In this document: one piece after another, positions 22,689 through 35,195 of the stretch
Position numbering within the stretch: position 1 is the stretch's first letter
Layout: every line of letters begins with the position of its first letter
Source: Apostichopus japonicus
Taxonomy: Eukaryota; Echinodermata; Holothuroidea; Aspidochirotida; Stichopodidae
Direction: 5' to 3'
DNA: 64,000 nucleotides
Assembly: GCF_037975245.1 (NCBI RefSeq)
Contig: NC_092571.1
Location: forward strand, 12,999,917 to 13,063,916
The notes under the pieces: model-generated
The model's input: the letters and a program-made list of their open reading frames with translations, nothing else
Database searches by the model: none
Told to the model about the DNA's origin: nothing
Program-made: the position numbers and the translations under genes

Positions 22689-22696
22689 CTTTTATA
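22689..22696 (-). promoter_or_regulatory. TATA-box candidate for the arylsulfatase
   Basis: The minus strand reads TATAAAAG here, about 720 nt upstream of the chosen ATG. The stretch just upstream (about 22700-22800) is CpG-richer than its surroundings. Initiation near 22660 would give a roughly 690-nt 5' UTR, or a spliced leader. The motif is seen; its use as a promoter is inference. Confidence 0.35.
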
Positions 22697-24139
22697 GCTC
22701 AGCTGATCGAACCGCAGTGAGAGCAGAAAAGTCCCGCGCCATGTAAATGATCTCCGCCGCCGCACGTTATTAGCGACGGTAACAATGCTGCATATATCAA
22801 TCCTTGTTAGTAGAATATGCCTATATATCGACAGATCTAGACAACATACTTTCTCTCGTTGACTATTGACAGTATATGGTCTGGGCTTGCTTCACCCTAA
22901 CTGGCACGTCAGTTCCGTTAGACTATAATCAGGTTTGATTGACATGCAATGTTCATACGATTTAGCTTACCTTGAACTAGTAATAAAACGAGATAATAGT
23001 TTTGATCATTTTTTGTCAGCCGCGGTCAAGCTGGGCGAGGAGTTGAGCGTGTAAAAAGTGTAACCACCGCCGCAGGAAACCCGTAGGTACGTCACACCGC
23101 CGGGGCTCAGTGCGAGAGAAGAGTAATAATATTACCGATGTGCGTCAAGTGTCTAACACAGCAGCTGGTTTACCAACCCGACGGAAGGGTCGTCATTCTC
23201 CAACATATTTAAAAGTCAGAATGCAAAGGGAACATTAGTAACATACTTCGAACACCGCACATGGTTTGAGATTGGGTGGGGTGGATGGGGGGGAGGGGGG
23301 TTGCATGAATCTGACAAACGTTCACTCGTTGGGGAGAATTATTGCGGGAATGTCACAGTACCCCCCACCCCTTTCCCACAGTTTCAGAGGTCTTGCATCG
23401 GTAAGTATTGCAATACGGTTGGGTGGGTGGGTAGGCTACTGAGGGATGGGATGGACATTTTTGAGGAGTCGAGGAAGGATGGAGTGGAGAGTGATGGGGA
23501 TAAGAAAGGTGAGGTAGCGAAGAGGGGGAGGGGGGGGGGGTTATCACACATGAATGTGTATCAGCAAAAAGGAATTCCCTGAAACTTGCAAGATATCTTT
23601 TTGAGTAATCCACGGGTATCTGGCTACACTATTACAACACAAGTGTTTTGAAGGCCACCTCTTTTCAGTTGAGAAGATAAATTGGTAATTCCCCCTTATA
23701 CCAGTGGAGTGTTATATGCAAATTTAGTTACATCATGGTTATCCGTATGCAAAAAATTGTGTAGCAAAGTAGTTTGTGATGAATAGTGTTTGCATATAAC
23801 GAGTAATACATACCATTACAAACGAAATGTTACTGTAAACAGCTGGTACATTGCCATATCTAAACGAGTCCAAGTGTAAATTTTAATACTTAAAACAAAG
23901 AAGAAAAAAGAGGTCACAATCGGAGCTCAAAGTCAGGCCACAATTATTCACCATTTTATCAACAAGTATGTTGAAACACTCCCCAACTTTCATATAGAAT
24001 TGTTAAAGTTTTCCCTACTACTCGGCCCTTCGGGTGACCTCTAGATATATACCATGAGAGCTTACCAACACCATGCCATGTGTGGTATCTATTCCCTTTA
24101 GAAGGTACTCGTGATACCTCAGCTAGACCCCATAACATC

Positions 24140-24400
24140 GTCTTGACACCGTCAACGCCGGTGCCTTTCAATCATAAGATCCCCGGTTCGAGTCACTCCA
24201 AGATAAATGTATGTCGTCCAGTTACAGAGTTGTTGAAAATTAACAATTCATAATCATGGACGTTAAAATATGAATCTAAGAGGCTGACTTCGGTCAGCTT
24301 GCGGCTTTGATAAGCAAATGAGGCTTCTTCGCAAGTTCCTGCTTGCAGGAGGATCTAAAATACATACATACACGCATACATACATACATACATACATACA
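24140..24400 (+). mobile_element. SINE, family 2, copy A, with CATA tail
   Basis: A B box-like GGTTCGAGTCACTCC is followed by a body shared with 55920-56145: GGACGTTAAA, GCTGACTTCGGTCAGCTTGC, AAGTTCCTGCTTGCAGGAGG. It ends in a (ATAC)n tail at about 24360-24400. GACTTCGGTC and CCTGC..GCAGG are small hairpins kept in both copies. Confidence 0.75.
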
Positions 24401-25632
24401 TGATCGCATAGTTACATTCTCCATGTATAAGGGGCCTGTGGATTATAAGATTGGATCAAGTTGTCTGGTTTTATACTGCCCAGTCTCTATCTTGGATGGT
24501 TTTTCTTTTAAAACAAGGTACCATGAATACAGTGCATTATGAAGTTGTCTAAGTTTTGCAACGAAACGCGATTTTATTAATCTAAAGTTCCTTTATTTTT
24601 TTTGTAAATTAATTTATAGCTAGAGAAATCTTTAGTTTTGTGAGCCTTATAGTTTAATTTCCTCTGACATCCAAGGTAATATTATATGTGCATTCCACAC
24701 ATTTCCAAACTATTCTTGTACAACCCCGCCCCCTGACCGCTGCTCTAACCCTCTCGTCCCTTCTTCTTACAAGCACATCATTAGCTCGATTTCACAGCTT
24801 ATCTTTATATTAAAGTGTTCTTCAGTTCTTGATGAAGATAAATTTGACATTCGTACATTGTGAGTTCATCATCAAATGTATTGTTATATGTTTAAGTGTG
24901 TGTAAACAACTTGACAGAAATCTTGTCAAATGTCACACGTATACCGTCATTGCAAGTTCAGTTGCATGCTAAGGCGATTTTGATTATTAAAGTGGTATGT
25001 TTCATTGGAGGTGCGAAATTCTTCACATATTTCATCCCCATGGATATTGGTTAATAATTCTTTTGAGAAAATTATTTAAATATCCCCTTGCCCTCCGCCC
25101 CCCCCCCCCCCCCTCACATACACATTTTCGCACGCGACTGGATCAATCGTATCCAATGCATAGTGTGAGTTTGATATTACATACCGGTAATAACGTAAGA
25201 AAGTTTTGCGTTCCACAAATTTCATGTAGGTCTAGTCTTTAATTGTTTTCATTATTCTGAAGTTATTTCCTAATTTGTTTATCATTCTGTATGTGAATTT
25301 CGTTGGGTAGATTAACTAGCGGTATTATGTTTTCGGGTGCCATCATCATAACTTTGCTTTAAACCTTCTTCAGAATATTATCAACAGAAAATTAAAATTC
25401 AGGAGATCTATGTATATTGCTTTATGCACCACGGCTCAAAGTCAGTGCTGTTTCCAAGTACCAAACCACCTTGTGTTTGCTGAATAATTATCGGCTCCAT
25501 TGACGTCAACATGTAAAACATATCAGGTAATTTAAAGGGAAAGTGTGTCCCTACTCTTAGTGATTTTTAAGAGAAATTATAGAAGATAAAAAAATATTCA
25601 AATTTATGAGAACTATATCACAATATTTGTTA

Positions 25633-25634
<2 letters not shown>

Positions 25635-25703
<69 letters not shown>
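25635..25703. repeat. TA microsatellite
   Basis: About 69 bp of uninterrupted TA between the two genes. Confidence 0.97.
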
Positions 25704-25706
<3 letters not shown>

Positions 25707-26626
25707 AATCTAGACGTTCTTACGGAAGACCTATAGTTAATCCCCAAGCAATTAACCAATAACCGCGGAGATGCCCAATGAGAAGGGAAAAAATGCTGTC
25801 AAAAATAAAGAAGAAGAAAAAAGGATGGATTTTATAACTGTGCTTATAGTAAAAGACTAACGTAAACTTGGTAAGGACTTTTAGTAAAGTGCCGGAAAGT
25901 GAAAGACCGGCAAAGACAACTCTTGCCAAATGAACTGAATCCATTGTGGAGTTTTCAGAATGTTATATCCGTGTCATCTGAGCAAGATAGAAATTGTATA
26001 CTCGCAAAAAACAAAACGCCCGAAAATTCACCGAACAAGTGAAACATGTACGCTCAATGCACCTATATCTCTCATACAGCGATGGTCTGGAGCATTGAAT
26101 TCTACCGATTCAGAGGTCCGCCGACCGACTCGGTGCTGGGACCCTTAAACAAGCTGCGAACTTGGCCCTTGAGGGGGGGGGGGGATAAATAGGCCTACTA
26201 GCGTCTTAGAGGATATCGGCTTCTTGCGCCTTGGAGGCCTCGGACCTGCAGCGGCGCATCGGTTCCGAACCGGTCCATACTTATTAGCCAAACCGACATA
26301 AGGTCCCCATCAATTGGAAGGTTGGCGATAAGGTAATGATGGTTTCAATTACGAATACAATCAAATGAGTCAACATGGTTTCTCGACAGATGATGAACAA
26401 TATTTCATTTTAACCTTGAATATAGCTGAATTAGAACTATTCTCTTTAATTTTAATGTGACGATCTTGGCCTGTCAATCTCTCATGATTGGGGAAACGTA
26501 ATGGTAATTGATAACACTGAAGTACTTTGAGTTATAGAATTGTTGACAACGCGGTATTTGAGTACTAACACACGACCTTCGCTCTTTGGGAGAACAAGAA
26601 GTAAGAATATTTTAAATATTTCCATC

Positions 26627-26776
<150 letters not shown>

Positions 26777-27284
26777 ATTTTATAGATGGCATATATAAAT
26801 GCGTATATATAAATGATACTTAAGTAGGCCTTTTATTTCTTTTACAAAATGCTGTAGCTCTTAGCATCCAATTGCCCTCGCACTGAACTTACCGGGTAAT
26901 AAGCGTATATGAGAGGATGGGAAGGGTGTTAGTTGGAGAGGGGGGGGGGGGGGGTTGACGGAATGTTTATTGACAAGAAATATATTCCAAGACATAAAGT
27001 CATTTCAAAGCTGCGTATCGTTCACAGGGAAGTTAATATCATGTGCTAGACTAGGTTTACCAGACACTTTGATTGATTATGGCCTACTACTCAGAAAGAA
27101 AGAAAATCTCTTCAATGGATATTAGAGGGTATAGGGATACAGTGGTCTACATGATATCACATTAATGTTGACTTGTGCTGACATTTACTTATCCTTTAAG
27201 TCATGTCATGAAACATTCGTGTTTCTACTTTACCCGCATAACAACATATATAGCTCTCGTCTCAGTGTACCAACTGCACCAATG

Positions 27285-27302
27285 TTGTTTATATATATAT
27301 AC

Positions 27303-27335
<33 letters not shown>

Positions 27336-27363
27336 CTTGAATATATATATATATATATATATT
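27285..27363. repeat. TA microsatellite interrupted by ACTTGAA
   Basis: TA blocks separated by tatacttgaatata units, giving a small higher-order pattern. Confidence 0.93.
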
Positions 27364-28553
27364 AATCTACTATGGGTCTCACGTATACAACGCAAAGTGT
27401 ACCACGTGACGTGACGTACGGATTGCTAACCCATCATGTCGAAGCTACCGCAATCGACAGCGCAGTAATTACTCTCATGGAGCCTTCGGTGCGTGACGTA
27501 AACAAGGTACTCAGCCCAAAGTTGAAGAACATTCCTGAGAATGATCAGACGTTTTTCATTTCACGATGAAACACATTAATACTGGATTGAATATACCCTA
27601 AATAGGCCTTGTATAGCATGTGTCAATGCATGACTTCACAGGGGTTAATAACCTGCCAAGAGTATGAAAGCTATACGTATTAAGGGGCTTCTTGGAAAAA
27701 GAAAATGTCTGTGGAAACAGGTAACAAATTTCCTTGGGATTGTGACAAACAACTGAATGAAAGACGTCAAAAAAGGTGGTGAATAGGTGAGATACAGAAA
27801 AGTACAATACAACGACTGCTTCTGTACCTTAATAAACTATATAAGAATTGTAATTGGTTTCAGTGGAAGCATATGGTACGTGCTGCATGGTAATTAATTG
27901 ATTCTCGAAACTACAAGGCAAGTTTATAACACAAAAACCCCATGCGATAAATTGTATCACGTTTACATATGTTTTATTTAAATGTTTTGCGAAAGTATAT
28001 ATCCTAGAGGCTTATAATATCTTCCTAACACCGGAAGGTGATATCTAATCATTATAGCAGCCAGTCGTTTCTGGGTTATTAGCTCATACAGCTAGACAAT
28101 CTAACGATTGCATCTTGAGAGGAGATATTTAAAGAGCGACTTTAGGCACAAAATTAATATGATATTTTGTAGACTGTTATAAAACACTGTTAATATTCAA
28201 GGACATATATACTTCTATATCAAGTTTAAGTTTTGAGAAAGGTGCTTTTAATTTACACATCTGAGGGTTATCCGTCGATGAAAGTGGCTGGACTACTTAG
28301 TCTAACACTCCAATCATTATATCAGTTCTTCTGATGCAACACAAAGGTCAAAGCGAAAACATAAGAGTTTCATCACCTCAAATAACAAAATAGCAAGAAA
28401 ACTCGCCCGGCATGTAAACTGCTCGAGCGAGACGTTAAAGGTATGCTGTATATTGGCCCCAAATATGCTAGATATTCAAATACGGTCACTTTGGTCAAAA
28501 TTCTTAAACTGTTTTTATGACAACCTTGGAGGAAATTGTCCTCACTGTGACAT

Positions 28554-29257
28554 CAGGGGCGTCGTGCGAAAATAAATTTTTTGGGGGCCCGTGAGCAGGT
28601 GATGACTATCTAAGCGGAACGCCACCACAGATTGGCGCGCAGCGTACAAGAAAAATTTTCGTCTGGCAGACCCCTCAGATTGCAGGAAACGGCACTTCCC
28701 GTGCCTTATGGCAGTAAGCAACCCCCCTAAAAATTGATAAAAATTTCCGGCATTTTTTTATTTTGGGAAATATAAGGAAGTGATCGCCATTTATTCCTGA
28801 GTTTACCAATTCCTCGTCTCCCAGAAGCGCCCAAAATTTAAGAAATCGAAACATTTTCGTGTTGGCTGATCCATGATCACCGCCCATGCCCGTGAGAAGT
28901 GGTGACTGGGTGAAGTAAACGCTATGCCGTTTGAAAACATGGGCAGAAAAAGCGAAAGTAGCGAAACTAAGGTAAAACGTGCGATAACGAAGTGATTATT
29001 TTCCAGGTTAATTGTGACTGTATCAAACGCGAGCTTAGGACAAACATATTCAAAGGCAATGGCATTACTAATCCCGATATGTCGTCTTTGAGGTGTGTGG
29101 AAAATCCGCAACGACCATCAAAGAGCAATTGACTATTTAGTCTACTTTTCGAAAACACTTTTTTTTTTAAAATTATGACAACAATTTATGACACCTTTGA
29201 CAAAATTTGGGGGGGGGGGGCCTGTACCCCCGGGCCCCAATGGGCACGACGCCACTG
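28554..29257. mobile_element. hAT-like element (704 bp) with perfect 8-bp target duplication
   Basis: Ends CAGGGGCGTCGTGC and GCACGACGCCACTG are inverted repeats with one mismatch in 14. Flanks are identical TGTGACAT (28546-28553 and 29258-29265). Subterminal GGGGGCCCG and CCCGGGCCCC match in inverted orientation. Short minus-strand open frames inside (for example 28675-28887) show no recognisable transposase, so it looks nonautonomous or decayed. Confidence 0.88.
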
Positions 29258-31594
29258 TGTGACATTCAGTCATCTTGTGTGTTCCTTAAAAATGTATAAG
29301 AACGATTTGGCGAGTAAAGACCTCAAGGTATACTGTTTGAAAACTTCTTGCAATTAAAAGCGTGCTATAATTTGGGGCCTATATATACTGACTTACAGAA
29401 ACGCCAAGTGCATGCATAGTGTATATTAATTACGAACTGTATTTGGTCACATAATAATACATAAGCCTATACCCCCAGCCATTGATTAAAGAATAAACAT
29501 ATGTAGAAAAGAAAAGCAACATGGTTGAGAATGGTTATACTGAAAGTACGTGCAACCTTAACAGACTTCCGTTTGTAGTCCTTGGAACAATTTGATCAAT
29601 GAATGTTCGAAAAAAAAAAACGATTTTTTTTTTTTTAACGTACACATCTTCAGCTGTAAGTATACATTTTTTTTCCTTGTTTAGTTTTATTTTCGAGAAA
29701 AAAGCAAAATCGATTAATCGACATTTCGTCGCTTTAGATCGAGAAAGTCTACCAAGTTGTACCAATATGGTACGTTAAAGACATATATAGAACGGTATGG
29801 GAATATCGGAGTTTCAATAGTAGCATAAACAGTTACTTGTTTTTATAGGCTGTATATGTTGAACTTGAAAGGAGAAAAGAAGTTAAGATTAGGTGAAATG
29901 AAAACCAGATGTCTGGAAAAACCACGAGGAGATGGTTCGTTCATATATTATTAAAAATATCAACTTATACTGATTAAGTAACAATTTAAAGTAAACTTGA
30001 GGTATAAAAGTCCCTTGAATAGTCACAACAATCATTATTAAATTGATCTTTGCCTTGCAAGTTTATGATATTATATAATTTTTTTGTTTGCACTTTTTAT
30101 ATTTCCTTTTTAGTTTTCACTTAACTGTGTGCTATAGGACATCTAATATCGACCAACTTTTAACAAGGCACGGTGACAAACTAATTAAAATTTATTTTTC
30201 TTAAAGAAACACCCGGAATTAAATGTTTGATATGACTGGATTTCAAGGTGAATTGACATATTCATTCGTGATGTTTGCACCGATAATAATTGTCTGCAAC
30301 ATGCAGAATACATATTATACGTTACAATAACAAGAAACCTACATAAGCCAACATGCAGCACTCTTTAAGGTTATCATATAACCCAAAATGTTTAACATGC
30401 TTTAGTTTTGCAATTTATAACTCGTTCCCCACGTTGTAAAACAAGGAGCTCTAACATAATCCCTGTCAGTTCAGTTCCACAATTTATGCAACCTTTATCG
30501 CCGTATAGTGATTTAGTCAGTTCAAATTTACATCCATAGTTAACTACCTGCACTGTAGGAACATGAGGTAATAATAAACGAACAGCTATAATGAAAGAGG
30601 TCTCTTGGTTCAAGCACAAACGCCATCAATGTCAGTATTTCTAGCACAGCAACCAAAATCTTTGTAGGTGACGACCCCAGCCTTACATTCTGGGTATTCG
30701 GTCTCGACCCATCGATCATCCCGAGCTCCCCTCACCCACCCCCCCCCCCTGAAATGAATTAACGTTTGGTTTTCGACCACGATTTTCCATTGTATGAGAC
30801 ATTACATCACTCACGTAGTGGCTCTTCGAAGTGACTGTGGTTACAAGATTTCCGAAACAATGTTCCCCACCAAGAAGAACCTCCCTGGTCCTACTGGCTA
30901 TTTTCCGTACACTGTCAAAGTAGGCCCTAGTCTATTTTTATATTTACGTTTTTTTTCATATTAAATTAAAATTAATTGCTAAACAATTCCAAAGTACCCT
31001 TTCTGCTATTTTTTTGCCATGTATTTGGGCAAAATTGAGATGGGTTAAATAAGGACCTTGAAATATTTCAGTGAGGAAATAATTTATGATTAAAAAAATA
31101 TCATAATTTTCAAAAGGCCAGATAAACAGACTAAGAAAGTTGGTTTTAGAAAACAATTTATTTTTCTCATGAAACTTCTTCTTCTTCTTCACAATGTCCT
31201 TTAATTGATCAAGACATAATTTTAGTACTTCTGTGTTACCAAAGTCTCACGCATAATATTCTTCTATTTACAATCCTTTCTTACCTCATGGACTTTAGAA
31301 TTACTGTGGCAAGATATCAAAAGGTAAGTTAAACGAAATTTAACAAATGAACTGATCAAACCAAACAAAAAATGTGAAAGAAAAGCAATAAAAACATTGA
31401 TTTATCTGGAGTCGCAACAAAGTTACCTTTGTATGCAAGGAACGAAAAAGGAAAATGAAAATCTCCAGATTAATGGATACTTCACATCAAAATCAGACTT
31501 GTGAGCATAAACCGCCTGGTATGACACATCACTGATATGGTATGACACATGCAACACAGAAGGATCCTATGGGACATCGTACATCAATCAAATA

Positions 31595-32510
31595 TAGATT
31601 CTCAGTGCCACAGCTTGGACTACACACACATCACATGCAGATCCTGTGTGGCACAGCCTGGACTACACATACATCACATAATGATCTTGTGTGGCACAGC
31701 CTGGACTACACATACCTTACATGTGGATCTTGTGTGGCATAGTCCAGACTACACAGATATCACATGTGGATCTTGTGTGGCACAGCCCGGACTACACATA
31801 CATCACATGGTGATCTTGTGTGGCACAACCTGGACTACACATACATCACATGCAGATCCTGTGTGGCACAGCCTGGACTACACATACATCACATGATGAT
31901 CTTGTGTGGCACAACCCAGACTACACATACATCACATGAGGATCATGTGTGGCACAGCCTGGACTACACATACATCACATGCAGATCCTGTGTGGCACAG
32001 CCTGGACTACACATACATCACATGTGGATCTTGTGTGGCATAGTCCAGGCTACACAGATATCACATGTGGATCTTGTGTGGCACAGCCCGGACTACACAT
32101 ACATCACATGCGGATCCTGTGTGGCACAGCCTGGACTACACATACATCACATGTGGATCCTGTGTGGCATAGCCCAGACTACACAGATATCACATGTGGA
32201 TCTTGTGTGGCACAGCCCGGACTACACATACATCACATGCGGATCCTGTGTGGCACAGCCTGGACTACACATACATCACATGCAGATCCTGTGTGGCATA
32301 GTCCAGACTACACAGATATCACATGTGGATCTTGTGTGGCACAGCCCTTACTACACATACATCACATGCGGATCCTGTGTGGCACAGCCTGACTACACAT
32401 ACATCACATGTGGATCCTGTGTGTCACAGCCTGGACTACACATACATCACATGTGGATCCTGTGTGGCATAGTCCAGACTGCACATATATCACATGTGGA
32501 TCCCACAACA
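31595..32510 (+). repeat. 43-bp tandem array, about 21 units
   Basis: The unit is gatc(c/t)tgtgtggcacagcc, then tggactacacatacatcacatg and two or three variable bases. Interior spacing is 43 bp (for example 31640 to 31683). Every second or third unit carries the variant 'catagtccagactacacagatatc', so higher-order mixing is visible. All three plus frames stay open for hundreds of bases because the unit lacks stops in any register. Confidence 0.96.
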
Positions 32511-34484
32511 TGAGTAAGGCATGCACGCATACTATCTACGCGGTGCAGAATGGAAGTTTTGAAACTACTTCATCTATCTGCATTTGTCACATAAAGTAGA
32601 GACAGTATCCCAATCATCAGGAACCAACAGAAAGATAAAAGAACAAAGTATTTAATTAGAGCTAACACAAAAAAGAGAGGGAGAAATACAATAACTATAA
32701 CTTAATGTCAACAAAATCTTGCTATGAGCTTCAGAATTAAAAAAGCATACTGCAATCCTTGTCTTACATGAATTTTCTCTTAATAATTAGCTCTTCTAAT
32801 GCCATTAGAGTTGCCTCGCTATGAGTTACCGCATTTGTCTCCAGCATAACGAAGCATACTGCAATCCTTTTTCTTAGATGATTTCTCTTAAATTTTTAGC
32901 ATTTCTTAATGTCATTTATAGTGTTGCTTCAAGTTGAACACTTTTTTAAACTGCAAAGTAAAAGGTTTGTACAGGTGAATATTTACTTATAGAAGTTTCT
33001 CATATAAATATTGAGTCATAACAATTTGTAATCAAAAGTAAAACTTGGCCATTTGCAATGATCTTCTTGCATGTCAGGTATTCAAGCAAGTAAAAGTGAG
33101 AGCGTTTAGGTATATAGCAATCTATAAATTAAAAAGGTAATTTCTTTCTTTAGAAGGTTGTGCTGATCATCATATAAATACATCTGTTGACTTGCAAATA
33201 ACATTCAACTTGCACTACAACATCCACTGAATTACACAAATGATCTGTTTGAAATATCATTTGAACCTTTTAGCTTTGTGACCTCAATTTTCACCTTCAT
33301 CATCTGGGTGACCCTCCGGGGGGGGGGGGGGTGGGGGTGGATGTTGGGGCCTGGGAAAGGGGATCTACTGGGAGGAGGCATCTCCATGCCATCGTGAGAA
33401 ACACTTATATAATTGAGGGTGGTGCTCAGTCACCTTGTAAATTTGTGTTGTATTTTGTAACTTTTGATACAATTAATGTTGCAGATTTTTCCAATATTTT
33501 CCCCCCACAGATATCAACAATTTCTTTTTTTTTCCCACTATTGGGCGACTTTGCATTTTTTATTTATTTTGCGGGAGGGGTGGGGGGAGTGGGGGAAAGG
33601 GGAAACTCTCAAAAGGGGTGGAATCCCCACTTTGCATATCTGGGTCGTAGAGCATTTGTGTGCATGTCATATTAAGTAGATGCATTTTTTTTCAAATTTG
33701 CATTGCTAAAATGCATAATTTCTTGGAAATGACCCAACCTAGAAATAAATATACATATCCTCCTTGTCAAGCCATTAATTACGGCGTTTCCACCGTGTTT
33801 GTGATAAGTGACGTCCTCTTGACTAATCTAGAAACTCTAAAGCTATCTACACCACTGTAGCAAAACTGTCCCGACATGAACAATGGAAAACGTTGCTTTG
33901 TAATGTTATCTAACGGGGCAAAGGAAAATGCAACAGAAATACATAGATGTAGATGGATTTTATAAAAAAAAATATGGACTACTCCTTATAGCATGTAGAA
34001 CACTCTCTTCTCCCCACCCCCCCCATCCCCACTTCACTCTCTTCCACCCCGAGAAAGTCTTCTTAACACTTCCCCAAAATAAACAGCATGATTAATTCAT
34101 ACACATGAGACTTCTAATTTATACAAAATTTACACCACAGAGAGGTATTTATTCGATTCATGGTAGATTCCAATCAAATAAAAGCACATTGGTTTTGGTA
34201 AATATAAATTTGTCAAATAATTAAATTTTTAATTTTTTTTGCTGTGATATTGCATATTGTACCATTTGTGCTTCCCGCTTATGTTACCATTGCTTGAACC
34301 ACAAAGTTTAAAAAAAAAATCATAACTAAAAGTGCATAATTTTGATCACTTCGATAACCACTTTTATCCAAAGGCTTCGTTGCTTCTCTACAGGACCCCC
34401 CACGCCCCCCCCAAAAAAAATTATTGAATTATCAATATAAAATTAAAAAAAAAAATAAATCAATCAATAGTCACTAATCACTGT

Positions 34485-34490
34485 TTTATT
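34485..34490 (-). terminator. Candidate ACAP polyadenylation signal
   Basis: The minus strand reads AATAAA about 600 nt past the stop codon. An ATTAAA lies nearer (about 34675). Which is used cannot be told from sequence. Confidence 0.25.
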
Positions 34491-35008
34491 GAATAAAGCA
34501 GCTTTCTAACTTTGGTTGCCAACTTTTTAAACCAATTTTGTTTTATCTTACAACTTTTTGAGTATTACACTAAACTCAAAGTAACCTCCCATGACTCTTA
34601 CACCAGGTTTTATATTAATTTAGCAAAATAGTTCACAATTATGTTCAATTTGAATAATTTAATGGAAATGAACCTTTAATAGCCAAGTTTTTAAGACTGC
34701 ACTGTTATGGCATTTCTGCATCGATTTGGGATCATGCAAGAGTGGAATTTAAACCCAGACGACCACTACTAAAAACAGAGGATGAAAACAAAACAGGTTT
34801 AAAAGTGATGTGAATGCTTTTATAGGATATAAACAAAATGGCTTGTGCTTTGTATAGGCCCCCAAAATACCTCAAGCTTTACAGTTTCAAACCCAACACT
34901 CTAAATTCCATTTGGACTTTTTTTTCCCTTTCTATTTTTGTCTTTTTCTATCACGTTCCAATCTCTCTTTTACTGCAATATATGGTGGCCTTAATAGATA
35001 CGGCTACC

Positions 35009-35064
35009 CTCATTCCATGAGGTATATGGAAGTACTTATTACTAGGGCTACCTCATAGAATGAG
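35009..35064 (-). promoter_or_regulatory. Stem-loop in the ACAP 3' UTR
   Basis: CTCATTCCATGAGGTA (35009-35024) and TACCTCATAGAATGAG (35049-35064) are complementary at 15 of 16 positions, with a 24-nt loop, starting about 22 nt past the stop. The stem extends to about 21 pairs with a bulge and wobbles. Each arm also contains its own small inverted repeat CTCAT..ATGAG. A regulatory RNA role is inference. Confidence 0.5.
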
Positions 35065-35085
35065 GCAGCGCTTGTCACAGCCGTC

Positions 35086-35195
35086 TCATACCGGGTCGTC
35101 TTTACCCTGTGAGTTCCTGTGTAACTTCTCAGGGCTGTCGCAGGCCAAGTCTGTAAAATCCCTAAACACCTCTTGAAACGTCATGGTCTCGTCTC
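35086..35195 (-). CDS. ACAP last coding exon
   Basis: Acceptor gttttccag|GA; stop TGA at 35086-35088. Encodes [20 protein letters not shown] and [15 protein letters not shown], matching the ACAP2 C-terminus (DET..DIFRDF...PEKL). Confidence 0.95.

Noticed and set aside
31764-32513. 249-codon open frame
   Set aside because: It lies wholly in the 43-bp tandem array and all three frames are open alike. The period is the repeat's, with no domain or splice context.
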